Assembly: GCA_030147635.1 (NCBI GenBank)
Contig: JASBUZ010000025.1
Coordinates: 62,001-126,000, forward strand
Direction of reading: 5' to 3'
DNA length: 64,000 bases
Source of the DNA: Gammaproteobacteria bacterium
GTDB taxonomy: Bacteria; Pseudomonadota; Gammaproteobacteria; Legionellales; Legionellaceae
The notes beneath the pieces are model-generated. The model was not told the origin of the DNA. It saw only the letters and a list, made by a program, of their open reading frames with translations, and ran no database searches. A program made the position numbers and the translations under genes. Positions within the stretch are counted from its first letter, which is position 1; the number at the start of each line of letters is the position of its first letter. Below are positions 19,822 through 31,668 of the stretch, piece by piece.

Positions 19822-20438
19822 ATGATTTATTACGTGTAGAAGAAGCACTTAAAGCTGGTTTTTCAGCACTGGGGCTGACGCTTGAGGTCGCGCCTTTTGT
19901 GCAGTATTTAAAATTATTAAAGCAATGGAACCGTGCCTATAACCTGACAGCCGTGCGTGACATTCATGACATGGTTGGACGACATATTCTAGACAGCCTT
20001 GCGGTTTTGTCATGGATGCGGGGTAAGCGTTGGTTGGATGTTGGGACGGGTCCAGGCCTTCCCGGAATTCCTTTAGCACTGGCTTCTCCCGGGTCAGAAG
20101 TTGTGCTTTTAGATAGTAATGGTAAAAAGACACGTTTCTTGTGTGAAGTCGTGCGCGAGTTGTCTTTGTCCAAGGTGAAAGTGGTTGAATCACGCGTTGA
20201 AACCTACCACCCGGAGCAACGTTTTGATACAGTAGTCAGTCGGGCATTTAGCGCGATGGATTCGATGATTGAAAATACAAATCATCTGATTGATTCACAA
20301 GGATTGTGGCTCGCTATGAAAGGCCGTATGCCAGAAAATGAGTTACATAATCTAAAACAATCGTATCAGATTAAAAATTATCAGGTTCCAGGCGTTGTTG
20401 GCGCAAGAACCTGTATTATGATCGAATCATCATCCTAA
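19818..20438 (+). CDS. rsmG: 16S rRNA (guanine527-N7)-methyltransferase
   Basis: The SAM-binding motif reads [16 protein letters not shown] and the 206-residue length matches E. coli RsmG. It methylates G527 of 16S rRNA. Its ATG overlaps the mnmG stop (ATGA), giving translational coupling, and parA follows after 9 bases. Confidence 0.97.
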   Translation: MNDLLRVEEALKAGFSALGLTLEVAPFVQYLKLLKQWNRAYNLTAVRDIHDMVGRHILDSLAVLSWMRGKRWLDVGTGPGLPGIPLALASPGSEVVLLDSNGKKTRFLCEVVRELSLSKVKVVESRVETYHPEQRFDTVVSRAFSAMDSMIENTNHLIDSQGLWLAMKGRMPENELHNLKQSYQIKNYQVPGVVGARTCIMIESSS

Positions 20439-20447
20439 GGAGCATTC

Positions 20448-21236
20448 ATGGGCAAAGTGATTGCCATTGCCAATCAAAAAGGAGGGGTGGGTAAAACCAC
20501 AACGGCGGTGAACTTGGCAGCATCGCTCGCAGTGTTGCAGCAAAAAGTGCTACTTATCGATTTAGATCCTCAAGGGAATGCCACTATGGGGGCGGGCGTT
20601 GATAAGCATGATTTGCAACACTCGAGCAATGATGTGTTGCTTGGGACATGCTCGGTCGATGAGGCCTGTGTAAGTGCCGCCGCAGGGTTTGATGTGCTGC
20701 CAGGGAACAGTGATTTGACCGTTGCTGAGGTGAGTCTGATGGCAAAAATTGGCCGAGAAACCATTTTGCGCCAAGCATTAAAACCTCTGCTCGATAATTA
20801 CCACTATATTTTGATAGATTGTCCGCCAGCTTTGAATACGCTCACGCTTAATGCCTTGGTTGCAGCAGACTCCGTGCTAGTCCCAATGCAATGTGAATAT
20901 TATGCCCTTGAAGGGCTTGCAGATTTGCTTTCCACCATTCAACAAGTGACAGCTTCGGTGAACTCGAAACTCACTGTTGAAGGGATTGTGCGAACACTTT
21001 ACGATGGACGCAATCGATTGTCGTTAGATGTTTCGAATGAACTTGCAGCGCATTTTGGTGCGAAAGTTTACCAAACAGTGATTCCCCGAAATGTTCGTCT
21101 TGCTGAGGCGCCAAGTCACGGGATGCCTGCTTTGCAGTACGATGCATCCTCGGCAGGGGCCCGTGCTTATCAAGCGCTTGCGAAAGAGCTGATGGAGCGT
21201 GCCGAGATAAGTGCTGAAACGGAGGTAGCATCATGA
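20448..21236 (+). CDS. parA: chromosome partitioning ATPase ParA/Soj
   Basis: The deviant Walker [10 protein letters not shown] lies at about residues 10-18 and the Walker B region reads ILIDCPPAL. The 262-residue length is that of chromosomal ParA without an N-terminal helix-turn-helix. It binds DNA non-specifically as an ATP dimer and moves ParB-parS complexes. An AAGGAGC site lies upstream of its ATG, and its end overlaps parB by 4 bases. Confidence 0.97.
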   Translation: MGKVIAIANQKGGVGKTTTAVNLAASLAVLQQKVLLIDLDPQGNATMGAGVDKHDLQHSSNDVLLGTCSVDEACVSAAAGFDVLPGNSDLTVAEVSLMAKIGRETILRQALKPLLDNYHYILIDCPPALNTLTLNALVAADSVLVPMQCEYYALEGLADLLSTIQQVTASVNSKLTVEGIVRTLYDGRNRLSLDVSNELAAHFGAKVYQTVIPRNVRLAEAPSHGMPALQYDASSAGARAYQALAKELMERAEISAETEVAS

Positions 21237-22141
21237 GTGCAAAACGCACGGGACTTGGTCGTAATTTATCTGCTCTGCTGCAGCAAGCAGATGCCAGTGA
21301 GCAAAATACGGAAGTGACATCAGAAGGCTCAACACAAACACTCATCATGTTACCGATAGACGCTTTAAAGCCTGGTGCTTATCAGCCCCGAGGGGTTATG
21401 GATGAAGGTGCATTGAAGGCGCTTGCCGCATCTATAGAGCAGCAAGGTATATTACAGCCGATTGTAGTGCGTAAGCTTCAAGACTCAGAGCAATATGAAA
21501 TTATCGCGGGCGAGCGTCGTTGGCGTGCATCACAGATGGCAAATCTGGCCGATGTACCTGTGATTGTGCGCGATGTGAATGATGAAACTGCCATGGCGTT
21601 TGCGTTGATTGAGAATTTACAGCGCGAAGCACTGAATGTGATGGATGAAGCACGTGCCATGCATCGTTTGCAAGATGAGTTTGGTTTAACGCATCAAGAA
21701 ATTGCCCGCTTACTATCTAAATCAAGAGCTGCGGTAAGTAATTGCTTACGCCTGTTGCAGTTAACAGCTTTAGTTGCGGCACTGCTTGAGGCAGGCAAGC
21801 TGGATATGGGGCATGCACGCTGCTTGGTTAATCTTGAGCCATCAGAGCAAGAGCGAGTTGCTAACCTCATTGTGAGCCGGGGTTTATCAGTACGAGAGAC
21901 TGAGGCGTGGGTTGCTCGCTTGAAGGCGGGGGAGCAGGAAGAAAAGCCTGATGCAGCGCGTGGTGCTGATTTGGTGTTTGACAAAGAGTTGAAGCAAGTC
22001 TCGGCATATCTTGGTGCCAACGTACAATTGAAAACAGGTAAGTCAGGCCAGGGTCGTTTAATGATTGATTTTAAGGATGCGAAGCAATTAAAAAAACTGT
22101 TGGAAAAATTAAAACAAAAGGACTCGGAAGTCGTTTCTTAG
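21233..22141 (+). CDS. parB: chromosome partitioning protein ParB/Spo0J
   Basis: The N-terminal ParB/Srx CTPase domain has the GERRWRA box. A central helix-turn-helix ([22 protein letters not shown]) is followed by a C-terminal dimerisation segment ([13 protein letters not shown]). It binds parS sites and spreads as a CTP clamp. The stop is TAG at 22139. The 3' end overlaps, in the -1 frame, sequence that by homology belongs to YraN, and a run of seven A lies in the overlap at 22090-22096. Confidence 0.97.
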   Translation: MSAKRTGLGRNLSALLQQADASEQNTEVTSEGSTQTLIMLPIDALKPGAYQPRGVMDEGALKALAASIEQQGILQPIVVRKLQDSEQYEIIAGERRWRASQMANLADVPVIVRDVNDETAMAFALIENLQREALNVMDEARAMHRLQDEFGLTHQEIARLLSKSRAAVSNCLRLLQLTALVAALLEAGKLDMGHARCLVNLEPSEQERVANLIVSRGLSVRETEAWVARLKAGEQEEKPDAARGADLVFDKELKQVSAYLGANVQLKTGKSGQGRLMIDFKDAKQLKKLLEKLKQKDSEVVS

Positions 22142-22506
22142 GACAGCAAGAGCAAGCTTTTAGTAAAGAGCATTGGGCTGAGCGTTATGCAAGACGTTAC
22201 CTCACACAGCAGGGCTTGATATGGCTCGTGAGTAACTATCAAAGTCGCGTCGGCGAAATTGATTTAGTGATGCAAACGCAATCTGGTGTGTTGGTTTTTG
22301 TTGAGGTTCGGCAGCGGACTTCGAGCACATTTGGCAGTGCGCTCGAGAGCGTGACTCGGCGTAAGCGAGAAAAACTAATGAAAACGGCCTCTCATTATCT
22401 GATGAGGCATCCAAACGAGGGGCGGCAGGGTGTTCGGTTTGACGTAATCGCCCTAGATGGTCATCCGCCCTGTGTGACGTGGATACAGCAAGCATTTGAG
22501 GAATAA
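22108..22506 (+). CDS. yraN: YraN family protein (UPF0102) with no canonical start codon
   Basis: The core VGEIDLVM...VFVEVRQR is the endonuclease-like YraN signature, and HWAERYARRYL just upstream aligns with E. coli DAWEVQARRWL. This N-terminal part is coded between 22162 and 22215, yet the frame, open from 22075, has no ATG, GTG or TTG until a TTG at 22216, which would cut the domain. Candidate starts are AUU at 22108 (giving the family length) or AUU at 22087 (AAGGA 9 bases upstream). A -1 frameshift out of parB is another route. It is followed by diaA, as in E. coli. The function of the family is unsettled. Confidence 0.8.
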   Translation: MKTKGLGSRFLGQQEQAFSKEHWAERYARRYLTQQGLIWLVSNYQSRVGEIDLVMQTQSGVLVFVEVRQRTSSTFGSALESVTRRKREKLMKTASHYLMRHPNEGRQGVRFDVIALDGHPPCVTWIQQAFEE

Positions 22507-22510
22507 AAGC

Positions 22511-23110
22511 ATGAGTGATATGACAGAGCGTGTTCAGCAGCTGTTTGCAACAGGTATTGAGTCAAAGATTGCCGCTGCAGACGTACTACCTGAACAAATA
22601 GCATTAGCTGGTAAGCGACTAGTTGATTGTTTGTTGAATAATGGCAAAATATTTGTTGGAGGGAATGGAGGCTCAGCTGCAAATGCCCTGCATTTTTCGA
22701 CGGCGATGCTGAGTCACTTTGAAGCAGAGCGACCACCACTTCCAGTGATTCCTTTGACGACTGACATGGTGTTAACTACAGCTTTGCTGCAGGAAGGGCA
22801 TCCTGATCATGTGTTTTCTCGAGCGCTTCAGGCTTTAGGTGCCTCAGGAGATGTATTACTTTTGTTGACAACTTCAGGGCAAACGATGAATTTAGTGCAT
22901 GCAGTGGATGCAGCACACGACCGTGATATGGATGTGGTTTTGCTAGGAGGTGTTAGAGGCGGTATGCTAACCAACCATTTGGGACCTAATGATATTGAGT
23001 TGGGGGTACCTGGTGAAGGGGTTGCACGTGTTCGGGAGACGCATTTATTTGTGTTACATTGTTTTTGCGATTTAATTGATCAGGCATTATTTGGCCAGAT
23101 GATGGGGTAA
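22511..23110 (+). CDS. diaA: DnaA initiator-associating protein DiaA (SIS domain)
   Basis: The 199-residue protein has the SIS-domain phosphosugar motif FVGGNGGSAANALHFST and resembles GmhA and DiaA. DiaA is preferred because the neighbours yraN and BON-domain genes reproduce the E. coli yraN-diaA-dolP order. DiaA binds DnaA and promotes its assembly at oriC. Sedoheptulose-7-phosphate isomerase remains possible from sequence alone. The ATG at 22511 is used; an upstream TTG has no support. Confidence 0.85.
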   Translation: MSDMTERVQQLFATGIESKIAAADVLPEQIALAGKRLVDCLLNNGKIFVGGNGGSAANALHFSTAMLSHFEAERPPLPVIPLTTDMVLTTALLQEGHPDHVFSRALQALGASGDVLLLLTTSGQTMNLVHAVDAAHDRDMDVVLLGGVRGGMLTNHLGPNDIELGVPGEGVARVRETHLFVLHCFCDLIDQALFGQMMG

Positions 23111-23117
23111 AAGGATT

Positions 23118-23678
23118 ATGAGATTAAAGATAGGGATATTGATATTACTGTTTGGGCTTTTGAATAGTTGTATGCTGGGGGTGGTTGCTGCGGCAACGGG
23201 GCTTGTGGTGTATGACAGACGTAGTGTCATGATGATTGAGCGAGATGCGCGTATTTTTCATCTGATACACACAGAAATTGTGAGAAATCCTAAATTTCAT
23301 GATTCACATATTGGGGTGACTAGTTTTAATCAAGTGGTATTACTCACAGGCCAAACACCCCAAGCCTCCCTGCGGGTGCTGGCTGAGAAAATTGCCCAGA
23401 AAACGCCAAAAGTTCGTCGCGTATATAACGAAATTACCATTGGAGAGCCAACGGCTTTAGCAGATAGGAGTCGTGATACTTGGATTACCGGTGAAGTGCG
23501 TGCGAAGCTGCTGCGTAAGAAAGATTTGGAGTCAGGTTCTATTCGAGTTGTGACAGAAGATGCTGTGGTTTATTTGATGGGTATTGCAACGCCTGAGCAA
23601 GCGAAGCTTGCAGTCGACGTGGCGCGGCAAGTGAAGGGCGTGCAGAAAGTGGTGAAAGTATTCCAGTATGTACACTAA
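23118..23678 (+). CDS. BON-domain lipoprotein (DolP/YraP-like)
   Basis: A signal peptide ends in the lipobox LLNSC, so Lgt should lipidate it. Two BON domains follow (about residues 50-108 and 120-184), each ending in a VRRVYNEI- or VQKVVKVF-type strand. In E. coli the equivalent DolP sits at outer-membrane assembly sites. It lies 7 bases after diaA and overlaps a second BON lipoprotein by 11 bases, so the pair is probably co-translated. Confidence 0.9.
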   Translation: MRLKIGILILLFGLLNSCMLGVVAAATGLVVYDRRSVMMIERDARIFHLIHTEIVRNPKFHDSHIGVTSFNQVVLLTGQTPQASLRVLAEKIAQKTPKVRRVYNEITIGEPTALADRSRDTWITGEVRAKLLRKKDLESGSIRVVTEDAVVYLMGIATPEQAKLAVDVARQVKGVQKVVKVFQYVH

Positions 23679-24246
23679 ACTGAAATGGATTTTTTTGGTC
23701 TGGTTTAGCGTGAGCCTGTTTGGTTGCGCGGATGTGAGTGGTGTCTGGACTGGAGTGATGCTGGTCTATGACAGGCATAATGTCTATAAGAAAATTGATG
23801 ATTATCAGCTGGGTGCTCGAGCTAATCGACGATTATTTGCCGATGATAGGCTGAGGTGCGAGGGGTGTGCGATTGATCTGGCAGTTTTTCATCGTGATAT
23901 TTTGCTGACAGGTCATGTGCCAACTCGTGTATTAAGAGAGGAAGCGAATGAGCGTCTTAAAGACTTACCTGGAGTGCGAAAAAAATACAACCAGCTTGCA
24001 ATTAGATCTACAGCAGACCATACCCTGCAAGACAGTTGGATTACTGCAAAAATTAGAAGTCAGGTGATTGCCGATGCAGAAATTGACCCGCGCCAATTTA
24101 AGGTTGTGACGGCCGATGGCATTGTTTATTTGATGGGAGATGTTTTGCCGAGCCAAGGTGCGCGAGTGATTCAGATTGCGCGACAAACAGAAGGTGTTAT
24201 TCGAGTGGTTAAATTGTTTAATTACTACCGATTGAGTCCTAACTAG
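23668..24246 (+). CDS. second BON-domain lipoprotein, paralogue of the preceding gene
   Basis: The lipobox is SLFGC and two BON domains follow. Both copies share the motifs VYDR(R/H) after the lipobox, D(T/S)WIT at the second domain and VYLMG near the end, so they look like an old tandem duplication. It probably acts in the periplasmic face of the outer membrane. It is the last gene before a terminator. Two further cysteines (RCEGC, near residue 70) are present here and not in its partner. Confidence 0.88.
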   Translation: MYTKLKWIFLVWFSVSLFGCADVSGVWTGVMLVYDRHNVYKKIDDYQLGARANRRLFADDRLRCEGCAIDLAVFHRDILLTGHVPTRVLREEANERLKDLPGVRKKYNQLAIRSTADHTLQDSWITAKIRSQVIADAEIDPRQFKVVTADGIVYLMGDVLPSQGARVIQIARQTEGVIRVVKLFNYYRLSPN

Positions 24247-24261
24247 CTGAATTTAAAACAA

Positions 24262-24292
24262 AAAAAAGCCCGAGTTTCTCTCAGGCTTTTTG
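24262..24292 (+). terminator. intrinsic terminator after the mnmG...BON gene block
   Basis: AAAAAGCC and GGCTTTTT form the base of a hairpin with GAG/CTC at its top, followed by T residues. The A-rich 5' arm means it could work in both directions. It separates the upstream block from the ATP synthase operon. Confidence 0.85.
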
Positions 24293-24508
24293 AACTCTTT
24301 CCCAATCAGGAAGTGGCAAACCTGATCCGGATGTTTATACTGTATCAGTCCAAGGAGGTCTTCGCCAACCTTTTCTGACTTTTTATTTTAGAAATGCGCT
24401 TAATAAGTCCTGAGGGTTTTTTATTGTTTCAAGTTGCTTCTTTTTGTTCGAATTTAGCCTCTTATAGAAACGACTTTTTTGCTCCGGACTTCTTGTATGA
24501 GGATAGAC

Positions 24509-24537
24509 TTGCGTGAGGGCGATGATTCTTTTATACT
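24509..24537 (+). promoter_or_regulatory. sigma70-type promoter of the ATP synthase operon
   Basis: TTGCGT (24509-24514), 17 bases and TATACT (24532-24537) place the transcript start about 20 bases before the GTG of atpI. The remaining 316-base gap (24247-24562) holds the terminator above and a short inverted repeat ATCAGG/CCTGAT near 24306-24328. I saw no convincing gene there. Confidence 0.7.
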
Positions 24538-24562
24538 CTGCGCAAATCAAACAGGTGGGCCC

Positions 24563-25788
<1,226 letters not shown>

Positions 25789-25799
25789 TGGGTGTTTAA

Positions 25800-26117
<318 letters not shown>

Positions 26118-26119
26118 GC

Positions 26120-26590
26120 ATGGATATTAATGCAACACTAATCATTCAAATGCTGACATTCTTGGTATTTGTTTGGTTTACCATGAAGTTTGTTTGGCCT
26201 CCTTTAATGCAGGCTCTTGAAGAAAGACGCGATAAAATCGCTGATGGACTTGCTGCCGCAGAGCGGGGGCGACGTGAGCTTGAGCTTGCGCAAGAGCGGG
26301 TCAAAGAAGAGCTTAAGCAAGTGAAGGCCGATGCTGCAGATATTCTTGAAAAGGCAGGTCGTCGCGCTTCTCTCTTGGTTGAAGAAGCCAAAGAGCAAGC
26401 GCGTGAAGAAGCTGCACGTATGACAAAAGCACACACAGAGCAGTTAGCACAAGAAGTGAATCGTGCTAAAGAGTCGCTCAAAAAAGAGGTGGGTGTTTTA
26501 GCGCTTGCAGCAGCCGAGAAAATTTTAATGGCTGAAGTAGACGAGGATAAAAACCGCGTGCTGCTCGACCATATGATTGAAGAGCTTTAA
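26120..26590 (+). CDS. atpF: F0 ATP synthase subunit b
   Basis: An N-terminal membrane helix ([20 protein letters not shown]) is followed by [18 protein letters not shown] and a long charged helix typical of the peripheral stalk. The 156-residue length equals that of E. coli AtpF. It begins 2 bases after atpE and dimerises to hold F1 to subunit a. Confidence 0.97.
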   Translation: MDINATLIIQMLTFLVFVWFTMKFVWPPLMQALEERRDKIADGLAAAERGRRELELAQERVKEELKQVKADAADILEKAGRRASLLVEEAKEQAREEAARMTKAHTEQLAQEVNRAKESLKKEVGVLALAAAEKILMAEVDEDKNRVLLDHMIEEL

Positions 26591-26593
26591 GTT

Positions 26594-27160
26594 ATGGCAG
26601 ACTGGACAAACATCGCAAGACCTTATGCAAAAGCTGTTTTTGGACATGCGCTCAAAAACAAAGAACTCTCTCTTTGGTCAGAGTGGCTCTCAAAGCTTAA
26701 CGCCGTGATGTCATGCCCCGCAATGCTTGATTTTATTGAGAATCCAGAGACAACCACTGAGCTTCATGCGAAAGCGATTTCTCTGGTGATGCAGGCGCTA
26801 CCTGGTCTGTCAGATAAGCTTCCAGAAGCCCTGGACGCTTTTATACAGATTGTGGCAGAAAACAGACGGCTGCCTGTTGTATCAGCTATTTTTGAGCAAT
26901 TTGAAGCATTGCGTGCAGACGAAGAACATCGAGTTTCTGTTCAAGTATCCAGCTTTTCACCTTTAAGCACTGCACAACAAGAGCGGTTGATTGAACGCTT
27001 AACTAAGCGCCTTAATCGCAAAGTAGAGCTTCAGTTGTCAGTCGATCCTGAATTACTGGGTGGGGCCGTTATTTCTGCCAAAGATTGGGTGATTAATGCC
27101 TCAGTTAAAGGTCAATTAGAGAAATTAGGCGCAGAACTAGATGCGTCATCGAGAGGATAA
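26594..27160 (+). CDS. atpH: F1 ATP synthase subunit delta
   Basis: The product begins [18 protein letters not shown], the typical delta N-terminus, and has the C-terminal [23 protein letters not shown] motif region. The 188-residue protein links the b-dimer to the top of the alpha-beta ring. It sits 3 bases after atpF and 5 before atpA. Confidence 0.97.
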   Translation: MADWTNIARPYAKAVFGHALKNKELSLWSEWLSKLNAVMSCPAMLDFIENPETTTELHAKAISLVMQALPGLSDKLPEALDAFIQIVAENRRLPVVSAIFEQFEALRADEEHRVSVQVSSFSPLSTAQQERLIERLTKRLNRKVELQLSVDPELLGGAVISAKDWVINASVKGQLEKLGAELDASSRG

Positions 27161-27165
27161 GTTTC

Positions 27166-28719
27166 ATGTCACAGCAAACCACATTAAATCCATCGGAAAT
27201 TAGTGAACTCATCAGAGAGAAGATTGAAAGTTTTAAGGTCAGATCTGATGCACGTAACGAAGGAACCATTGTCAGCTTGAAAGATGGTATCGTTCGTCTA
27301 CAGGGCCTTGAAGATGTTATGCAAGGTGAAATGATTGAGTTTGAAGGTGGTGTTTACGGCCTTGCATTAAACTTAGAGCGTGATTCCGTTGGGGTTGTGC
27401 TGCTTGGCGATTCAAGCCACTTGGCTGAAGGCCAAAAAGGTAAGTGTACTGGGCGTATTTTAGAGGTTCCAGTTGGGCGTGGTCTGCTTGGACGTGTGGT
27501 CGATGCACTTGGAAATCCAATCGATGGTAAAGGGCCTATCGAAAGTGATGGCTTATCACCTATTGAGAAGGTTGCGCCTGGTGTGATTGAGCGTCAGTCT
27601 GTTGATCAGCCACTACAAATTGGTCTGAAAGCGATTGATGCGATGGTTCCAATTGGTCGTGGACAGCGAGAGTTGATTATTGGTGATAGACAAACCGGTA
27701 AAACGGCGATTGCACTGGATGCCATTATTAACCAAAAAGGCACCGGTGTGGTTTGTGTATATGTTGCTATTGGTCAAAAGGCTTCATCGATTGCATCCTT
27801 GGTTAGAAAACTCGAAGAGCATGATGCGCTTGCACACACCATCGTGGTTGTTGCTGGTGCTTCAGATCCTGCAGCTCTACAATTTATTGCACCTTACGCA
27901 GGTTGTGCGATGGGTGAATACTTCATGGAGCAAGGTGAAGATGCCTTAATTGTTTATGATGATTTAACTAAGCAAGCATGGGCTTATCGCCAAATTTCGT
28001 TATTACTTCGTCGTCCACCGGGCCGTGAAGCGTATCCTGGAGATATTTTCTACTTACATTCACGTCTACTTGAGCGTGCTGCACGAATCAGTGCTGCGGA
28101 AGTTGAGCGCTTAACGGAAGGACGTGTGAAAGGTAAGACCGGTTCGCTTACAGCACTTCCAATTATTGAAACACAAGCAGGAGACGTATCTGCTTTCGTA
28201 CCAACTAACGTGATTTCGATTACAGATGGTCAAATTTTCTTGGATGTCGACTTGTTCAACTCTGGGGTGCGACCTGCGATTAACTCTGGTTTGTCTGTTT
28301 CTCGAGTGGGCGGTGCTGCACAAACCAAAATCATGAAAAAATTGGGTGGTGGTACACGACTTGCATTGGCACAGTTCCGAGAGCTTGAAGCCTTTGCGCA
28401 GTTTGCATCAGACTTAGATGAAGCGACCCGTAAGCAGCTTGAGCGTGGTCAGCGTATTACAGAGTTGATGAAGCAGCCTCAGTACTTACCGCTTTCAGTT
28501 GCAGACATGAGTATTTCTTTGTTTGCAATCGAAAAAGGATATCTAGATGATATTCCAGTGGCTGAGATAACCGCCTTTGAATCAGCACTTCGTGCTCACA
28601 TGCAGGCATCACATGCGGATTTATTACAAGCAATTAATGAATCTGGTGGCTATGATGATGCAATTCAGGAGCAGCTTGCTAAGGCTCTTGAAGAGTTCAA
28701 ACGCATAGGTAGCTGGTAA
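27166..28719 (+). CDS. atpA: F1 ATP synthase subunit alpha
   Basis: The P-loop [11 protein letters not shown] lies near residue 170 and the alpha signature [17 protein letters not shown] near residue 365. The 517-residue length is normal. Alpha subunits carry the non-catalytic nucleotide sites of the F1 hexamer. A 36-base gap separates it from atpG. Confidence 0.98.
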   Translation: MSQQTTLNPSEISELIREKIESFKVRSDARNEGTIVSLKDGIVRLQGLEDVMQGEMIEFEGGVYGLALNLERDSVGVVLLGDSSHLAEGQKGKCTGRILEVPVGRGLLGRVVDALGNPIDGKGPIESDGLSPIEKVAPGVIERQSVDQPLQIGLKAIDAMVPIGRGQRELIIGDRQTGKTAIALDAIINQKGTGVVCVYVAIGQKASSIASLVRKLEEHDALAHTIVVVAGASDPAALQFIAPYAGCAMGEYFMEQGEDALIVYDDLTKQAWAYRQISLLLRRPPGREAYPGDIFYLHSRLLERAARISAAEVERLTEGRVKGKTGSLTALPIIETQAGDVSAFVPTNVISITDGQIFLDVDLFNSGVRPAINSGLSVSRVGGAAQTKIMKKLGGGTRLALAQFRELEAFAQFASDLDEATRKQLERGQRITELMKQPQYLPLSVADMSISLFAIEKGYLDDIPVAEITAFESALRAHMQASHADLLQAINESGGYDDAIQEQLAKALEEFKRIGSW

Positions 28720-28755
28720 TTAAACTGAAATTTCCCGAAATAGGTGGGTAGTTAG

Positions 28756-29622
28756 ATGGCTGGAGCAAAAGAGATACGCTCTAAAATTTCGAGCATTAAG
28801 AACACGCAAAAAATTACCTCTGCGATGGAGATGGTTGCCGCAAGTAAAATGCGCAAAACGCAAGAGCGTATGCGTGCTTCTAAACCTTATGCAAGTAAGC
28901 TATATGATATAGCAAAGCATGTTGCACGGGCTAAAGCTGAATACAGACATGTATTTATGGAGCAGCGTGAGCAGAAACGAATTGGCTTGATTGTTGTGAC
29001 TTCTGACAGAGGTTTGTGTGGTGGCTTAAACGCAAATCTGTTGCGCGAAGCTGTGACTAAAATGCGCGGTTGGCACGATGCGGGTCAGGAAGTGAGGCTC
29101 TGCCTTATTGGTCGTAAAGGGAAAGGGTTTTTTAGTCGTGTTGGTGGACAAATTTTGGCCTCAGTTGAGCAGTTAGGCGACACCCCAAGTGTGGCTGATG
29201 TGATTGGAGCGGTTAAAGTGATGCTGGATGCTTTCGAAGCGGGTGAGATTGACGCGCTCCACGTCATTTCAAATGAGTTCGTCAATACGATGACGCAAAA
29301 GCCTGAGATGAAAGCTTTACTTCCTCTACCGCTTGCAAAAGAAGAGGAACAGACGCTTGGGCATTATTGGGATTATATTTACGAGCCCGAGGCGAAAACA
29401 CTCCTTGATAGTTTGTTGACTCGTTACATTGAGTTACAAGTGTACCAAGCAGTGGTTGAAAATATTGCTTGTGAACAAGCAGCAAAAATGATCGCAATGA
29501 AAAGTGCGACTGATAATGCTGGTGAATTAATAAAAACATTCCAGTTGGCATACAACAAAGCTCGACAAGCCGCAATTACGCAAGAATTGGCGGAAATTGT
29601 CGGTGGTGCAGACGCGTTATAA
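28756..29622 (+). CDS. atpG: F1 ATP synthase subunit gamma
   Basis: The N-terminal helix reads [20 protein letters not shown] and [13 protein letters not shown] follows. The C-terminal helix contains ATDNAGELI and [13 protein letters not shown]. The 288-residue protein is the rotating central shaft coupling the c-ring to catalysis. Confidence 0.98.
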   Translation: MAGAKEIRSKISSIKNTQKITSAMEMVAASKMRKTQERMRASKPYASKLYDIAKHVARAKAEYRHVFMEQREQKRIGLIVVTSDRGLCGGLNANLLREAVTKMRGWHDAGQEVRLCLIGRKGKGFFSRVGGQILASVEQLGDTPSVADVIGAVKVMLDAFEAGEIDALHVISNEFVNTMTQKPEMKALLPLPLAKEEEQTLGHYWDYIYEPEAKTLLDSLLTRYIELQVYQAVVENIACEQAAKMIAMKSATDNAGELIKTFQLAYNKARQAAITQELAEIVGGADAL

Positions 29623-31011
<1,389 letters not shown>

Positions 31012-31033
31012 TTCATGACACGGTGTAAATGAT

Positions 31034-31456
31034 ATGGCAAGTACAACGCATTTAGATATTGTTAGTGCAGAGCGCGAAATTTTCTCAGGTCCAGTTGAGA
31101 TGGTTGTCGCGACAGGGGAGTTGGGTGAGCTTGGAGTGGTTCCAGGGCACGCCCCGCTGCTTACCATGCTAAAGCCTGGTGAAATTCGTGTAACACAGAT
31201 GGGTGGCAGAGAAGAAATCTATTATGTCTCTGGAGGCATTTTAGAGGTTCAGCCTAACTGCGTGAGTGTGTTAGCTGATGCTGTTGAACGTGCTGACAAT
31301 TTGGATGAATCTGTTGCACTTGCAGCTAAAGCTCAAGCGGAAGAAGCTATGGCCGATCGGGATTCAGAGATTGATTACTCTGTAGCCTCTGTGGAGCTTG
31401 CACGTGCAATTGCTCAAATTCGAGCAATCCAAAAAGTTCGAAAACAACTCAAGTAA
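31034..31456 (+). CDS. atpC: F1 ATP synthase subunit epsilon
   Basis: The N-terminal beta-barrel begins [19 protein letters not shown] and has the [14 protein letters not shown] motif. A C-terminal helical hairpin of about 50 residues follows, which in this family inhibits ATP hydrolysis. It is the last gene of the operon and is followed directly by a terminator. Confidence 0.97.
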   Translation: MASTTHLDIVSAEREIFSGPVEMVVATGELGELGVVPGHAPLLTMLKPGEIRVTQMGGREEIYYVSGGILEVQPNCVSVLADAVERADNLDESVALAAKAQAEEAMADRDSEIDYSVASVELARAIAQIRAIQKVRKQLK

Positions 31457-31473
31457 CACTGATATTAGCTCAA

Positions 31474-31508
31474 AAGAGCCCAAGCTTGTCAGCTTGGGTT
31501 TTCTTTTT
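31474..31508 (+). terminator. intrinsic terminator of the atp operon
   Basis: CCCAAGC and GCTTGGG pair around a 6-base loop and are followed by TTTTCTTTTT, 18-50 bases after the atpC stop. Confidence 0.92.
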
Positions 31509-31517
31509 CACACATAG

Positions 31518-31632
31518 TTATCCACAGGCTCAAAAGAAGCACAATTTGACCTCTTCTGGAAATTTTGTTTAAAATCAAAGAGTTATCTTCTATCCTTGAG
31601 GGTGGGCTTGATATTAAGAAAAGTTATCCACA
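31518..31632. other. DnaA-box cluster (possible origin or DnaA-controlled site)
   Basis: Two perfect DnaA boxes TTATCCACA lie at 31518-31526 and 31624-31632, same orientation, 106 bases apart, with a weaker TTATCTTCT at 31583 and an AT-rich stretch at 31560-31615 between. They sit in the 212-base spacer between atpC and the TPR gene. The same 9-mer also occurs by chance inside rnfB and the 60.2-kb gene, so only the clustering is notable. The orientation of the atp operon towards the site argues against a simple origin. Confidence 0.4.
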
Positions 31633-31668
31633 CCCCAGATGTGATACGCTCCAGGGTGTAGTGAAAAG

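Noticed and set aside
20448-22141. A parS site near parAB
   Set aside because: I looked for the 16-base palindrome TGTTTCACGTGAAACA or close variants and saw none. The CACGTG cores noticed elsewhere lack the flanks.
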